A stretch of DNA of 32,652 nucleotides, taken from positions 1 through 32,652 of the forward strand of contig SFJG01000016.1 in the NCBI GenBank assembly GCA_004555955.1. Reading direction: 5' to 3'. Positions 9,098 to 16,234 of the stretch are shown piece after piece. The position numbers and the translations under genes are program-made. The notes under the pieces were generated by a model, which worked only from the letters and a program-made list of their open reading frames with translations, did not search any database and was not told the DNA's origin. Position 1 is the first letter of the stretch. Each line of letters opens with the position of its first letter. The stretch is from Bacteroidales bacterium. GTDB taxonomy: Bacteria; Bacteroidota; Bacteroidia; Bacteroidales; Muribaculaceae.

Positions 9098-9105
9098 CAA
9101 ATTTA
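9098..9105 (-). promoter_or_regulatory. Likely -7 box of the fumarase promoter
   Basis: On the minus strand TAAATTTG matches the Bacteroidota -7 consensus TAnnTTTG exactly, and lies 33 bases ahead of the start codon at 9064. No good TTTG box is seen 19 to 20 bases further upstream. The rest of 9065-9140 is AT-rich with no terminator for the gene that precedes it on this strand. Confidence 0.5.
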
Positions 9106-9140
9106 AGGAACAATTAATAAATACGGAAAAAATTAAGCAA

Positions 9141-9965
9141 TTATTTTATGCGGAGATATAGGTGAAAGGAATGACTCTGTTTGCGCGGATGGAGGCGTAT
9201 GCGTACGGCGCCGGCGATGAGGGGCCACAGTGCTGCGGTGAAGGAGGCGTGTCCGGCACGTGCCAGGCGCAGGGCCTTGAGGGGCAGACGCAGGGGCCAT
9301 GACCAGGGATGCAACATGGCGATGACGGCGCCGTGGCCATGGAGGGTGCGACGGTCGGCGTGGCGATTGCCGGTGGAGGGTGCGGGATGCTCGGCCACGG
9401 TGATGGGGAAGAAGCGGCAGTTGAGACTTGCCTTGCGCGCCTGTAGAAGAAGCAGTTCCTCCTCCCCGCAGCCATAGTAAGGGGCCCCTACTCCAAAGTC
9501 TTCACGATAGCGAAGGCCGGCAGTGCGGGGGCTACGGCGCAGCGCCACCTCGAAGCTTGTCTGATAGAACCCTTTGGGCAGATGCCGCAGTGAGCATTCG
9601 GAGGCTGGATATGCCTTGTGGGCGGGGCCGCTGTGACGGAAGGAGAAATAGTCCACGCCTGGATTGTCGTTGATGACGTCACGGACGGCGGAGAGTGATG
9701 CTGCCGTGTACCGCAGGTCGTCATCGGCAATGAGGACAGCCTTGTCGGTGGCGGCGTCCAGCAGGTCGTTGCGGTTGGCGGAGAGGCCGATGCGCTCGGA
9801 GCGTATGATGCGCACGTCGGCACGCCGCTCCAGCTGCTTAGGCACCTGCGCACCCTCATGCTTCTGCCACATCACCAGATACTCAACGCCCTCCACCACA
9901 GGGAGCTCCATGGCGGCGACGCGGGCAATGCCTTGCGGGGTGCATGTGGAGATGAGAACCTGCAT
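9141..9965 (-). CDS. Family 2-type glycosyltransferase
   Basis: A 274-residue protein resembling short Bacteroidota GT-A (family 2) glycosyltransferases. It starts LISTCTPQGIARV, then has SANRNDLLDAA and the metal/nucleotide-sugar binding run of aspartates at residues 81-83 (LIADDDL). Later come DFGVGAPYYGCGEEELLLLQA, where GEE is the usual acceptor-side acidic motif, and EHPAPSTG. Donor and acceptor cannot be told. The C-terminal part (about 215-274) is rich in Arg and Leu and may lie against the membrane. The gene follows the 932-residue protein by 41 bases on the same strand, so they probably share a transcript. Base composition is far richer in GC than in fumarase or clpP, which suggests transfer. 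Confidence 0.75.
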   Translation of the reverse strand: MQVLISTCTPQGIARVAAMELPVVEGVEYLVMWQKHEGAQVPKQLERRADVRIIRSERIGLSANRNDLLDAATDKAVLIADDDLRYTAASLSAVRDVINDNPGVDYFSFRHSGPAHKAYPASECSLRHLPKGFYQTSFEVALRRSPRTAGLRYREDFGVGAPYYGCGEEELLLLQARKASLNCRFFPITVAEHPAPSTGNRHADRRTLHGHGAVIAMLHPWSWPLRLPLKALRLARAGHASFTAALWPLIAGAVRIRLHPRKQSHSFHLYLRIK

Positions 9966-10006
9966 GGAGGGCTGATTTGAGGGGCGGCTCTTTATGTGGC
10001 CGTTTG

Positions 10007-12805
10007 TTATCGCATGATTACCTTGCCGGTCGTGCCGTCGGGGCGGCGCACGATGTTGACACCGCGTACGGGCTGGGAGAGCTGATGACCGTTGAGGTCG
10101 TAATAGCGCACGGGCTGTTCATCGTCGAGGCCACCGTTGCCGAATGAATCGTCAGTGAGGTCTTCCACGCCGCTGAGCGTGCCGGTGTATTTGCCGGTGA
10201 GGGGAATCATCACATCTTTGCAGTTGGGCGACGAGAGGCGCAGGAAGGCGCTGTAGTTGTTCTTCCAACGGTCGGGGGTGAAGATGACGCTGCAGGCGGT
10301 GCCGTTTTTAGAGACGGAGAAGCTGCCTCCGTCGGCGCCTACTATTGCGGCGTGTACATCCTTGGCGTGGCCGCTGAGGGTGACGCTGACGGACTGTGTC
10401 TGACTCTCGCCCATCGAGGAGAAGCTGAGGGAGTTCTTGTTGGCGGTGAAGCCGTGGGGGTCGATGCTGAGGGCGTCGCCCACGCCGGCGCTCTGCTTGA
10501 GCTTGTAGGCGAACATATTGAAGCGACGGGCACCTCCTGCGCCGGTGACGACGCCGACGGCCATGAAGGGACGGCCTGTGGCGTCGCGGTGAATCTTCAT
10601 GGACTCGGGCTCGCCGCTGTCGTCCGTTGCCGAGCACATGTTGGTCCACACTTTGCTGTTGAGGATGGCAGAGCGCTGCACATACTCGCCGGTGCGCCAG
10701 TTGATGACATTGACAATGAGCACGGACTTGCTGTCGTGGTCGGTGGCCGTCGAGGGATTGGGGTTGGAGCCATAGCCATCCTTGCCGTCACCCTCGTAGG
10801 TGTAGATATAGTCGCCGGAGATGGTGAAGCCCTGGTCGGACCATGTCTTGAAGCCCTTGTCGTTGCTGTTGAGGAATTTGCGTGAGGAGTTGGAGATTTT
10901 GCGTGCGCCCTTGGCCACGAACACTTCCTTGATGGGTTTTGCCGTCTCGGGAGAGGCCATCACCTTGTCCAGGTCGTAGACGGCAAAGTAGTCGCCGGAA
11001 GAGGAACGTGAGCGCACCATGAAGAGGCGGTTGTCATTGTCGATGGCGGGATAGCACATGTTGCCGGAATAGCCCACCTTCAGATACTTCACGTACGAGC
11101 CGTCGCGCAGGTCCAGGGCTTTGCCTGCCGACCAGGGGAAGAGGCAAATCTTTGTGGGCGAGGTGCTGGTGGTGGTGCCGTATCCGCCGGTGGCAATCCA
11201 CACCTTGCCATTGTAGCGCGTCACCGCCATGTTTGAGCCGTGGCCTCCATAGGTGAGGTACATGTGCGTCTCTGCGCCGCCCATGGCCACGCGGGTCATG
11301 ATGAGCATGTCGTCGCTCATGGGCAGCGAGGGGAAGGCATTGCTGACGGCACTGCCCCATGCGCCGAGGCTGCCGTTCGATCGGGCGTTCTTGGCGTTGA
11401 TGAAGTAGCAGTCGCCGGTGGCGTCGTCGATGTCCATGCTCTGCACCACGGTGGCGATGTCCGCGCCCTTCACAGATGATTTTCCAAACCACCATCCTTT
11501 CATGCCTCCTGCGCCGCCGGTGGGTGTTACGCGGCCAAACTCTGCGTTGCCGTTTTCGTCCTTCTTGCCGTAGAAGTCGACGGTGGTGCCGTGGCTGCCC
11601 TCATAGTTGAAGCGGTTCTGGCTGCCGGCGAAGTAACGTTGGCCGGCCGTCTCCCAGGCGGGCTTCACCCATGCGAAGCAATACTCCGTGTTGTCCGAGC
11701 AGTTCCAGCGCACGTCCACATTGGCGGTGGTAGTGTTGGTATTGTTGGCATAGAACACGTAATTGTAGCCGTCGGTGCGTTTGCACGTCTTGTTGAGGAA
11801 GGTGTTGTAGTTGACGTTGACGGTGGTGTTGACAGGGTTGACGATGGTTTCGTTCTTGTCGCCGTTGAAGAAGCGTATCAGCGTCCACATGGTGCTCTGC
11901 CCCGTGCAACCGTCGAACACGTTGTGCCGAATGTTGCCGCTGGCGAACTGGCCGGTGGCACTGTTGCAGCCCAAGTAGAAGAGGCGCACGCAGAACTCGC
12001 CGTTGGCGGTGCCCACGCCCACGTTGGTGAAGCGGTTGTGTGAGATTTCGAAGTTGTTCTGGGTGTTGAAGAGCGAGACTGCCGTGCCGCCGCCGATGAA
12101 GCGGTTGTCCGTAATCACCGTGCCCTCCGACGAGCCCGCCACCTGAATGGCCATGGGCTGATTCTCGGCCTGGGCGCCCTCGAAGAGGTTGTGGCCGATG
12201 TAGACGTCGTGATAGCGCTCTATGGCGGCCCATTTGGTGGGGTCCTGCTTGTTGGCATCCGTCTGTGCCGGACGCCATGCGTCGCCCAGATAGCAGAGGG
12301 CCACGTTGGTGGCGCCGGCGAGGGTGGAGCCCGTGCATTTGTTGTAGATGTAGCGGAAGCCGGAGAGACAAGTGCTGCCGCGACCCGCCGCATCGTTGCG
12401 CACGCATCCGTTGCCGCTGAAGCAGAAGCCGTTGACCGTCACATTGCTGGCGTTGACGGTGATGGTGCCCGTTATCTTGGTCTCGGCCTCGTTGCGCTGT
12501 CCGCTCCAGGCGTCACACCATGCGTTGGCGCCTATCAGCTCCACGTTGGGCTTGTTGATGGTGAAGGAGCCGATGGTGTTGGCCGAGAAATAAATCTTCG
12601 AGTTCTCCTGATAAACACCCAGTGCGCTCCAGATGCCGGTGAAGGCCGTCTGCCCCACAATGAAGTCCACATTCTTATACGTTATCTTTGTGCCGGCGGC
12701 GACGTTGGCCTCCGGGCCCACAAAATAGTTCTCTGCCGCGGCGCCGGCGCCTGAGGCGACAAAAGCGGCAGCCACTGCGATGGCTTTGATAGTGCTAAGG
12801 TTCAT
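10007..12805 (-). CDS. Large secreted beta-helix / propeller-like / Ig-like protein with C-terminal sorting-type tail
   Basis: A 932-residue protein with a signal peptide (residues 1-24, ending GAGAAA). Residues about 30-400 look like a right-handed parallel beta-helix, with repeated runs such as VTVNGFCFSGN, VYIGHNLFEG, VITDNRFIGG, FEISHNRFTN and NIRHNVFDG. Residues about 445-770 have spaced strands of propeller type (AVTRYNGKVWIATGGYG, DQGFTISGDYIYTYEGDG, VLIVNVINWRTGEYV), somewhat like the TagC/helveticin J/phage receptor-binding propeller; this match is tentative. Residues about 785-873 form an Ig-like domain. The end (about 895-932, VRYYDLNGHQL then VNIVRRPDG) is the tail common on secreted Bacteroidales proteins. 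No catalytic motif was identified. It may be an adhesin or polysaccharide-binding protein. GC content is high throughout, unlike the flanking core genes. The start at 12805 gives the signal peptide and fits the promoter. Confidence 0.8.
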   Translation of the reverse strand: MNLSTIKAIAVAAAFVASGAGAAAENYFVGPEANVAAGTKITYKNVDFIVGQTAFTGIWSALGVYQENSKIYFSANTIGSFTINKPNVELIGANAWCDAWSGQRNEAETKITGTITVNASNVTVNGFCFSGNGCVRNDAAGRGSTCLSGFRYIYNKCTGSTLAGATNVALCYLGDAWRPAQTDANKQDPTKWAAIERYHDVYIGHNLFEGAQAENQPMAIQVAGSSEGTVITDNRFIGGGTAVSLFNTQNNFEISHNRFTNVGVGTANGEFCVRLFYLGCNSATGQFASGNIRHNVFDGCTGQSTMWTLIRFFNGDKNETIVNPVNTTVNVNYNTFLNKTCKRTDGYNYVFYANNTNTTTANVDVRWNCSDNTEYCFAWVKPAWETAGQRYFAGSQNRFNYEGSHGTTVDFYGKKDENGNAEFGRVTPTGGAGGMKGWWFGKSSVKGADIATVVQSMDIDDATGDCYFINAKNARSNGSLGAWGSAVSNAFPSLPMSDDMLIMTRVAMGGAETHMYLTYGGHGSNMAVTRYNGKVWIATGGYGTTTSTSPTKICLFPWSAGKALDLRDGSYVKYLKVGYSGNMCYPAIDNDNRLFMVRSRSSSGDYFAVYDLDKVMASPETAKPIKEVFVAKGARKISNSSRKFLNSNDKGFKTWSDQGFTISGDYIYTYEGDGKDGYGSNPNPSTATDHDSKSVLIVNVINWRTGEYVQRSAILNSKVWTNMCSATDDSGEPESMKIHRDATGRPFMAVGVVTGAGGARRFNMFAYKLKQSAGVGDALSIDPHGFTANKNSLSFSSMGESQTQSVSVTLSGHAKDVHAAIVGADGGSFSVSKNGTACSVIFTPDRWKNNYSAFLRLSSPNCKDVMIPLTGKYTGTLSGVEDLTDDSFGNGGLDDEQPVRYYDLNGHQLSQPVRGVNIVRRPDGTTGKVIMR

Positions 12806-12852
12806 ATTTTTTATTTAGGGATTGATTTGTCCGTTAAGGTTTTTTGTCAACG

Positions 12853-12884
12853 CAAAGATAACACAATTTTGCCAATTACGCAAA
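12853..12884 (-). promoter_or_regulatory. Bacteroidota-type promoter of the 932-residue secreted protein gene
   Basis: On the minus strand TTTG (12881-12884) is separated by 20 bases from TATCTTTG (12853-12860), an exact match to TAnnTTTG. It lies 47 bases ahead of the start codon at 12805. The GC-rich cargo therefore carries a promoter readable by this host and probably comes from another Bacteroidota member. Confidence 0.7.
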
Positions 12885-13002
12885 TCCTTGTCTGAGGGAA
12901 TGGGGGGGTCTTATGGGACAGGACACAGACGCAGGTTCAACTGGCAAGTGCAAAATTAGCGATTTGTTTGAAGAACTCGGTCTTCGGGTTTGAGAAACTG
13001 AG

Positions 13003-13920
13003 TTATTTCCTTGGTCTGAGGTTCAGTTTCTTTGCCAGGTTCTTGATGTAATTGTCTGAAAAGTCGTTGAAATTAGATTTCTTGGGGATGTATTGACGGA
13101 TGAGTTTGTTTACGTTTTCGACGGCTTCCTTTTGCCAGGAACAATAGCTGTCGGCAAAGTAAACAGTCACATCATCAAGTCCTTTCATGCGTAATCCGGC
13201 AGTTATGTCGAGGTGAGCGGCGAACTCGCTGCCGTTGTCTGTGGTTATTGTTTTCAGGTATTTACGATATGCGAACAGCATCCTTACGACAGCCTTTGAC
13301 AAAGGTTTGGCTCTTTTCCCGTAAGGCAGTTTCTCCATCATCACAAATCCTGTCATACGTTCAAGCAGAACAAGTATGGCGTGGCCGTGGGCATCGACAA
13401 TGAGGTCCATCTCGAAGTCTCCGAAGCGTTTTCCGTCGGCTTCGGCGGGTCTGTCGTGTATGCTGGTGCGGTTCGCTATATTGGTGGCCTTTGTGGGTCT
13501 GCGCTCTCCTTTCGGCCTTCGCTTGAAGTCGGGATGGCGGCGATGGCGGCGCAGTTCCCCGCTCTCATCGGCGTTTATGATGTTGTAGACGGTCTGTATG
13601 GAAACGGAAACGCCTTCTTTGTCCAATACGCCGCGAATCTGTTCGGGAGACCACTGGTGGTCAATAATCATCTGTTTGATCCGCCATTCCAACACGCAGT
13701 CGAGCTTTCTGTTGGAGGTTGCGCGCTTCCGCCGGCCCATAGCCTTTGCATGAGCTTTCTCCCATAGATAGTTGCCTTTGGCTGTGGAATTACGCTTGAG
13801 CTCGCGACAAAGCGTTGACTGACTGCACCCCACTATGAGGGCGATTTCTTTTCTCGGAGTCTTTCTTTGCAATAAGGCGAAAATTTGCGACCTTTGCTGC
13901 GAGGTTAATTGATGATACAT
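13003..13920 (-). CDS. IS30-family transposase, truncated by an in-frame stop
   Basis: A 305-residue protein. The N-terminal helix-turn-helix region (MYHQLTSQQRSQIFALLQRK to STLCRELKRN) binds the ends. The DDE catalytic triad is intact: D172 (FEMDLI), D228 (TTDNGSEF) and E268 (WQKEAVENVNKLIRQY). The ATG at 13920 is preferred; an in-frame TTG at 13932 lies inside a hairpin. The frame stops with TAA after NLRPRK, but the same frame continues to a TGA at 12937-12939 with LSFSNPKTEFFKQIANFALA plus S, a tail typical of Bacteroidota members of this family. The stop therefore removes the last 22 or so residues. The protein may be inactive or weakly active. Confidence 0.9.
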   Translation of the reverse strand: MYHQLTSQQRSQIFALLQRKTPRKEIALIVGCSQSTLCRELKRNSTAKGNYLWEKAHAKAMGRRKRATSNRKLDCVLEWRIKQMIIDHQWSPEQIRGVLDKEGVSVSIQTVYNIINADESGELRRHRRHPDFKRRPKGERRPTKATNIANRTSIHDRPAEADGKRFGDFEMDLIVDAHGHAILVLLERMTGFVMMEKLPYGKRAKPLSKAVVRMLFAYRKYLKTITTDNGSEFAAHLDITAGLRMKGLDDVTVYFADSYCSWQKEAVENVNKLIRQYIPKKSNFNDFSDNYIKNLAKKLNLRPRK

Positions 13921-13923
13921 AAT

Positions 13924-13982
13924 GCAATACAAAATTAGTTAATCTCAGGGAGACTTCGGTCTCCTTTTTTATTTTGTATTGC
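13924..13982 (-). promoter_or_regulatory. Nested hairpin just ahead of the transposase start
   Basis: An outer 12-base inverted repeat, GCAATACAAAAT (13924-13935) with ATTTTGTATTGC (13971-13982; one base offset possible), encloses an inner stem GGAGAC (13949-13954) and GTCTCC (13959-13964) with a TTCG loop. In the transposase mRNA this structure ends about 4 bases before the ATG at 13920. It could hide the translation start in read-through transcripts, a known way for insertion sequences to limit transposition. On the + strand the inner stem is followed by six T (13965-13970), so it also looks like a terminator for transcripts leaving the element towards clpP. Confidence 0.6.
13949..13970 (+). 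terminator. Candidate + strand intrinsic terminator inside the IS
   Basis: The stem GGAGAC / GTCTCC with a UUCG-type tetraloop is followed directly by TTTTTT. It is short but stable, and would stop + strand (antisense) transcription across the element. It overlaps the larger nested hairpin in the transposase leader. Confidence 0.5.
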
Positions 13983-14009
13983 CAGTATGTTCTGCTGCTG
14001 TCCGCTCTT

Positions 14010-14031
14010 GGGGGCGGTTTAGGCCGCCCCC
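14010..14031. repeat. GC-rich 8-bp inverted repeat within the IS right end
   Basis: GGGGGCGG (14010-14017) and CCGCCCCC (14024-14031) flank a 6-base loop TTTAGG. It lies in a GC-rich, gene-free part of the IS (about 13985-14075) between the leader hairpin and the right terminal repeat. Its function is unknown. It could be a transposase or host-factor site, or a structural barrier. The gene-free stretch 13921-14256 otherwise holds the leader hairpin, the right IS end and the clpP promoter. Confidence 0.55.
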
Positions 14032-14220
14032 GCCGCTCGGGCATCCCCTCGCCAGGAGGAGTGAGGAGAATGACTAATTCCTACATCAAAGTTTTGCACT
14101 TCGATTTGGAATCTTCAGGTGAGAGTAATGAACGTCGGCGGTGTGGAATTAAGAAAAACATTTGCTGTTTGAAAAAATCGAATTCTTTTGTTGCCTATAT
14201 GGAATGTCACGAATTTTTCG

Positions 14221-14228
14221 TACATTTG
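14221..14228 (+). promoter_or_regulatory. -7 box of the clpP promoter
   Basis: TACATTTG matches the Bacteroidota -7 consensus TAnnTTTG exactly, 28 bases ahead of the clpP ATG at 14257. The expected TTTG box 19 to 20 bases upstream is poor; a TTTG at 14188-14191 is too far. The IS right end is about 105 bases upstream, so clpP keeps its own promoter. Confidence 0.55.
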
Positions 14229-14256
14229 CAATAGAATTACTAAAAAACAAGAATGT

Positions 14257-14925
14257 ATGAAAAATGATTTTAGGGATTTTGCTGTTAAGCATCGAGGCAT
14301 AAACGGACAAGTGTTTGACGACTATGCAAAGATAACAAGTAGCTATATATCTCCGACAATTATAGAGGAACGCCAACTGAACGTTGCTCAAATGGACGTG
14401 TTCTCGCGTTTGATGATGGACCGTATTATTTTCTTGGGAACGCAAGTCGACGATTACGCGGCAAACGTAATACAAGCTCAACTGCTTTATCTTGACTCAT
14501 CCGACCCGGGAAAAGACATTTCGATTTATATTAACTCGCCGGGTGGCTCGGTTTATGCCGGATATGGTATCTACGATACAATGCAATACATCTCGTGCGA
14601 CGTTAAAACAATCTGTACCGGTATGGCGGCGTCGATGGCTGCCGTGCTGCTCGTTGCCGGCGCTCAAGGCAAACGTTTTGCGCTGAAGCATTCGCGCGTG
14701 ATGATTCACCAACCGCTTGGTGGCGTGCAAGGGCAAGCTTCCGATATCGAAATCACTGCTCGCGAGATTCTCAAGATTAAGAACGAACTTTATACTATCA
14801 TTTCCGAACATTCCGGCAAGCCGTTCGAGCAAGTGGCGAAAGACGGCGACCGCGACTATTGGATGACGGCTCAAGAGGCTTTAGACTACGGAATGATTGA
14901 TAAAGTTTTGATTAAGAACGCATAA
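14257..14925 (+). CDS. clpP: ATP-dependent Clp protease proteolytic subunit
   Basis: A 222-residue serine peptidase that forms the tetradecameric chamber of the Clp protease. The catalytic triad is visible: Ser126 (GMAASMAAV), His151 (RVMIHQPLGG) and Asp200 (DRDYWMTAQEA). The oligomer and substrate-binding segment YINSPGGSVYAGYGIYDTMQ is intact. The ATG at 14257 fits the family and lies just after the -7 box; an upstream in-frame start at 14188 would precede the promoter. The ClpX start follows the stop by 2 bases. In other Bacteroidales this gene usually follows tig (trigger factor), as I recall, but here an IS30 element and foreign-looking genes lie upstream. Confidence 0.97.
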   Translation: MKNDFRDFAVKHRGINGQVFDDYAKITSSYISPTIIEERQLNVAQMDVFSRLMMDRIIFLGTQVDDYAANVIQAQLLYLDSSDPGKDISIYINSPGGSVYAGYGIYDTMQYISCDVKTICTGMAASMAAVLLVAGAQGKRFALKHSRVMIHQPLGGVQGQASDIEITAREILKIKNELYTIISEHSGKPFEQVAKDGDRDYWMTAQEALDYGMIDKVLIKNA

Positions 14926-14927
14926 TA

Positions 14928-16163
14928 ATGGCAAAAAAGAAAACACCGTCAGGCGTATGTAGCTTCTGCGGACAACCGGCAGATTTGTTGTTGCCGTCGA
15001 TGGATGGCGGCGCAATCTGCGAAAACTGCATTCGCTCGGCTTATACGTGCTTGGAAAACTATTATTCCGAAAATGCTCCGGCAAAAAAGGAACAACTTCC
15101 CGATTTCGGAAAGTTACCGACTCCGAAGGAGATTGTTGATTACCTTAATAATTATGTAATAGGACAAGATACTGCCAAGAAATTTTTGGCAGTGGCTGTC
15201 TATAATCATTATAAACGTCTTTGTCAGCCTAAAACCGACGATAACGTCGAAATCGAAAAAAGCAACATTGTGATGGTCGGTCCGACCGGAACCGGCAAAA
15301 CTTTGCTTGCCAAAACGATTGCCAAACTGCTGAAAGTGCCCTTTGCTATTGTCGACGCAACCGTGCTGACCGAAGCCGGTTACGTTGGAGAAGATATTGA
15401 AAGCTTGTTGGTGCGTCTGTTGCAAGCGTGCGACTACAAGGTCAATGAGGCGGAGCGCGGCATAGTGTTTATCGACGAAATCGACAAAATAGCGCGTAAA
15501 GGCGATAACCCTTCGATAACTCGCGACGTTAGCGGTGAAGGCGTGCAACAAGGTTTGCTCAAGCTGCTGGAGGGCTCCGTAGTCAACGTGCCACCAAACG
15601 GTGGAAGAAAACATCCGGACCAGAAGATGATACCGGTCGACACAAAAAACATACTGTTTATTTGCGGCGGCGCATTCGAAGGTATAGAGCGGAAAATAGC
15701 CCAGCGATTGAATACTCATACCGTTGGTTATGGCTCTGATATGACAAAACGCAAATTCCAACGCGATAACCTTATGTCGTATGTCACGCCGCAAGATTTG
15801 CGCTCGTTCGGGCTTATCCCGGAGATTATCGGTCGACTCCCGATTCTGACAAATCTCGAACCGTTGGATAGAGAAGCCCTCAAGCGAATCTTGACAGAAC
15901 CGAAAAATGCCATCGTAAAGCAGTATGAAAAACTGTTTTTGATGGATGGTATAAAGCTGGTGTTCGGCGAAGGCGTGCTCGACTTGATTGTCGACAAGGC
16001 AATTGAATATAAGCTGGGAGCACGCGGCTTGCGCTCGATGATGGAAACTATAATGATTGATGCAATGTATGAGGCTCCATCGTCGAAGAGGAAAACATTC
16101 ACAGTCGAATACGACTACGCAAAAGAACGATTGGAAAAAGCCAATTTTGATGCGATGCAATAA
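14928..16163 (+). CDS. clpX: ATP-dependent Clp protease ATP-binding subunit ClpX
   Basis: A 411-residue AAA+ unfoldase that feeds proteins to ClpP. The N-terminal zinc-binding domain has C11, C14, C31 and C34. Walker A is GPTGTGKT (118-125) and Walker B FIDEID (181-186). The pore loop GYVGEDIESL (151-160), the RKHPDQ-type region, and the C-terminal GARGLRSMMETIM segment (sensor 2) are all present. Length is normal. It lies 2 bases after clpP, so both are on one transcript and produced together. The usual IGF-type ClpP-docking loop appears as ICGGAFEGIERKI plus a nearby VGYGSD, as expected in this phylum. Confidence 0.97.
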   Translation: MAKKKTPSGVCSFCGQPADLLLPSMDGGAICENCIRSAYTCLENYYSENAPAKKEQLPDFGKLPTPKEIVDYLNNYVIGQDTAKKFLAVAVYNHYKRLCQPKTDDNVEIEKSNIVMVGPTGTGKTLLAKTIAKLLKVPFAIVDATVLTEAGYVGEDIESLLVRLLQACDYKVNEAERGIVFIDEIDKIARKGDNPSITRDVSGEGVQQGLLKLLEGSVVNVPPNGGRKHPDQKMIPVDTKNILFICGGAFEGIERKIAQRLNTHTVGYGSDMTKRKFQRDNLMSYVTPQDLRSFGLIPEIIGRLPILTNLEPLDREALKRILTEPKNAIVKQYEKLFLMDGIKLVFGEGVLDLIVDKAIEYKLGARGLRSMMETIMIDAMYEAPSSKRKTFTVEYDYAKERLEKANFDAMQ

Positions 16164-16177
16164 AAACATAAAAATTA

Positions 16178-16209
16178 TTTGCACACTACCAATAAATTTC
16201 TTAGTTTTG
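16178..16209 (+). promoter_or_regulatory. Bacteroidota-type promoter of recQ
   Basis: TTTG (16178-16181), 20 bases, then TAGTTTTG (16202-16209), an exact TAnnTTTG match. It lies just after the clpX stop with no terminator between, so recQ can be made alone or with clpPX. The ATG at 16235 leaves a leader of roughly 20 bases; the ATG at 16223 would leave under 10. Confidence 0.65.
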
Positions 16210-16234
16210 TAAACATATAAGAATGGGTTGTCTT

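Larger units (their letters stand above)
12933..14114 (-). mobile_element. IS30-family insertion sequence (about 1.18 kb)
   Basis: The element is defined by an IS30-type transposase and by imperfect terminal inverted repeats of about 23 bases: 12933-12955 (AGGTTCAACTGGCAAGTGCA plus AAA) and the complement of 14092-14114. The inner ten bases AAGTGCAAAA are identical, and 16 of 23 match overall. The length fits the family. I could not find a clear short target duplication, so the exact ends are uncertain by a few bases. The left end lies behind the promoter of the GC-rich block and the right end about 105 bases before the clpP -7 box. Confidence 0.7.

Noticed and set aside
11601..12407. A 268-codon frame inside the 932-residue protein gene, same strand, other frame
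   Set aside because: It is Arg/Gln/His-rich with no domain, as expected for a shifted frame in GC-rich DNA.
15114..16184. A 356-codon frame on the minus strand within clpX
   Set aside because: The + strand frame has all ClpX motifs. The native genes rarely use TTA, CTA and TCA codons, which leaves few stops on the opposite strand.
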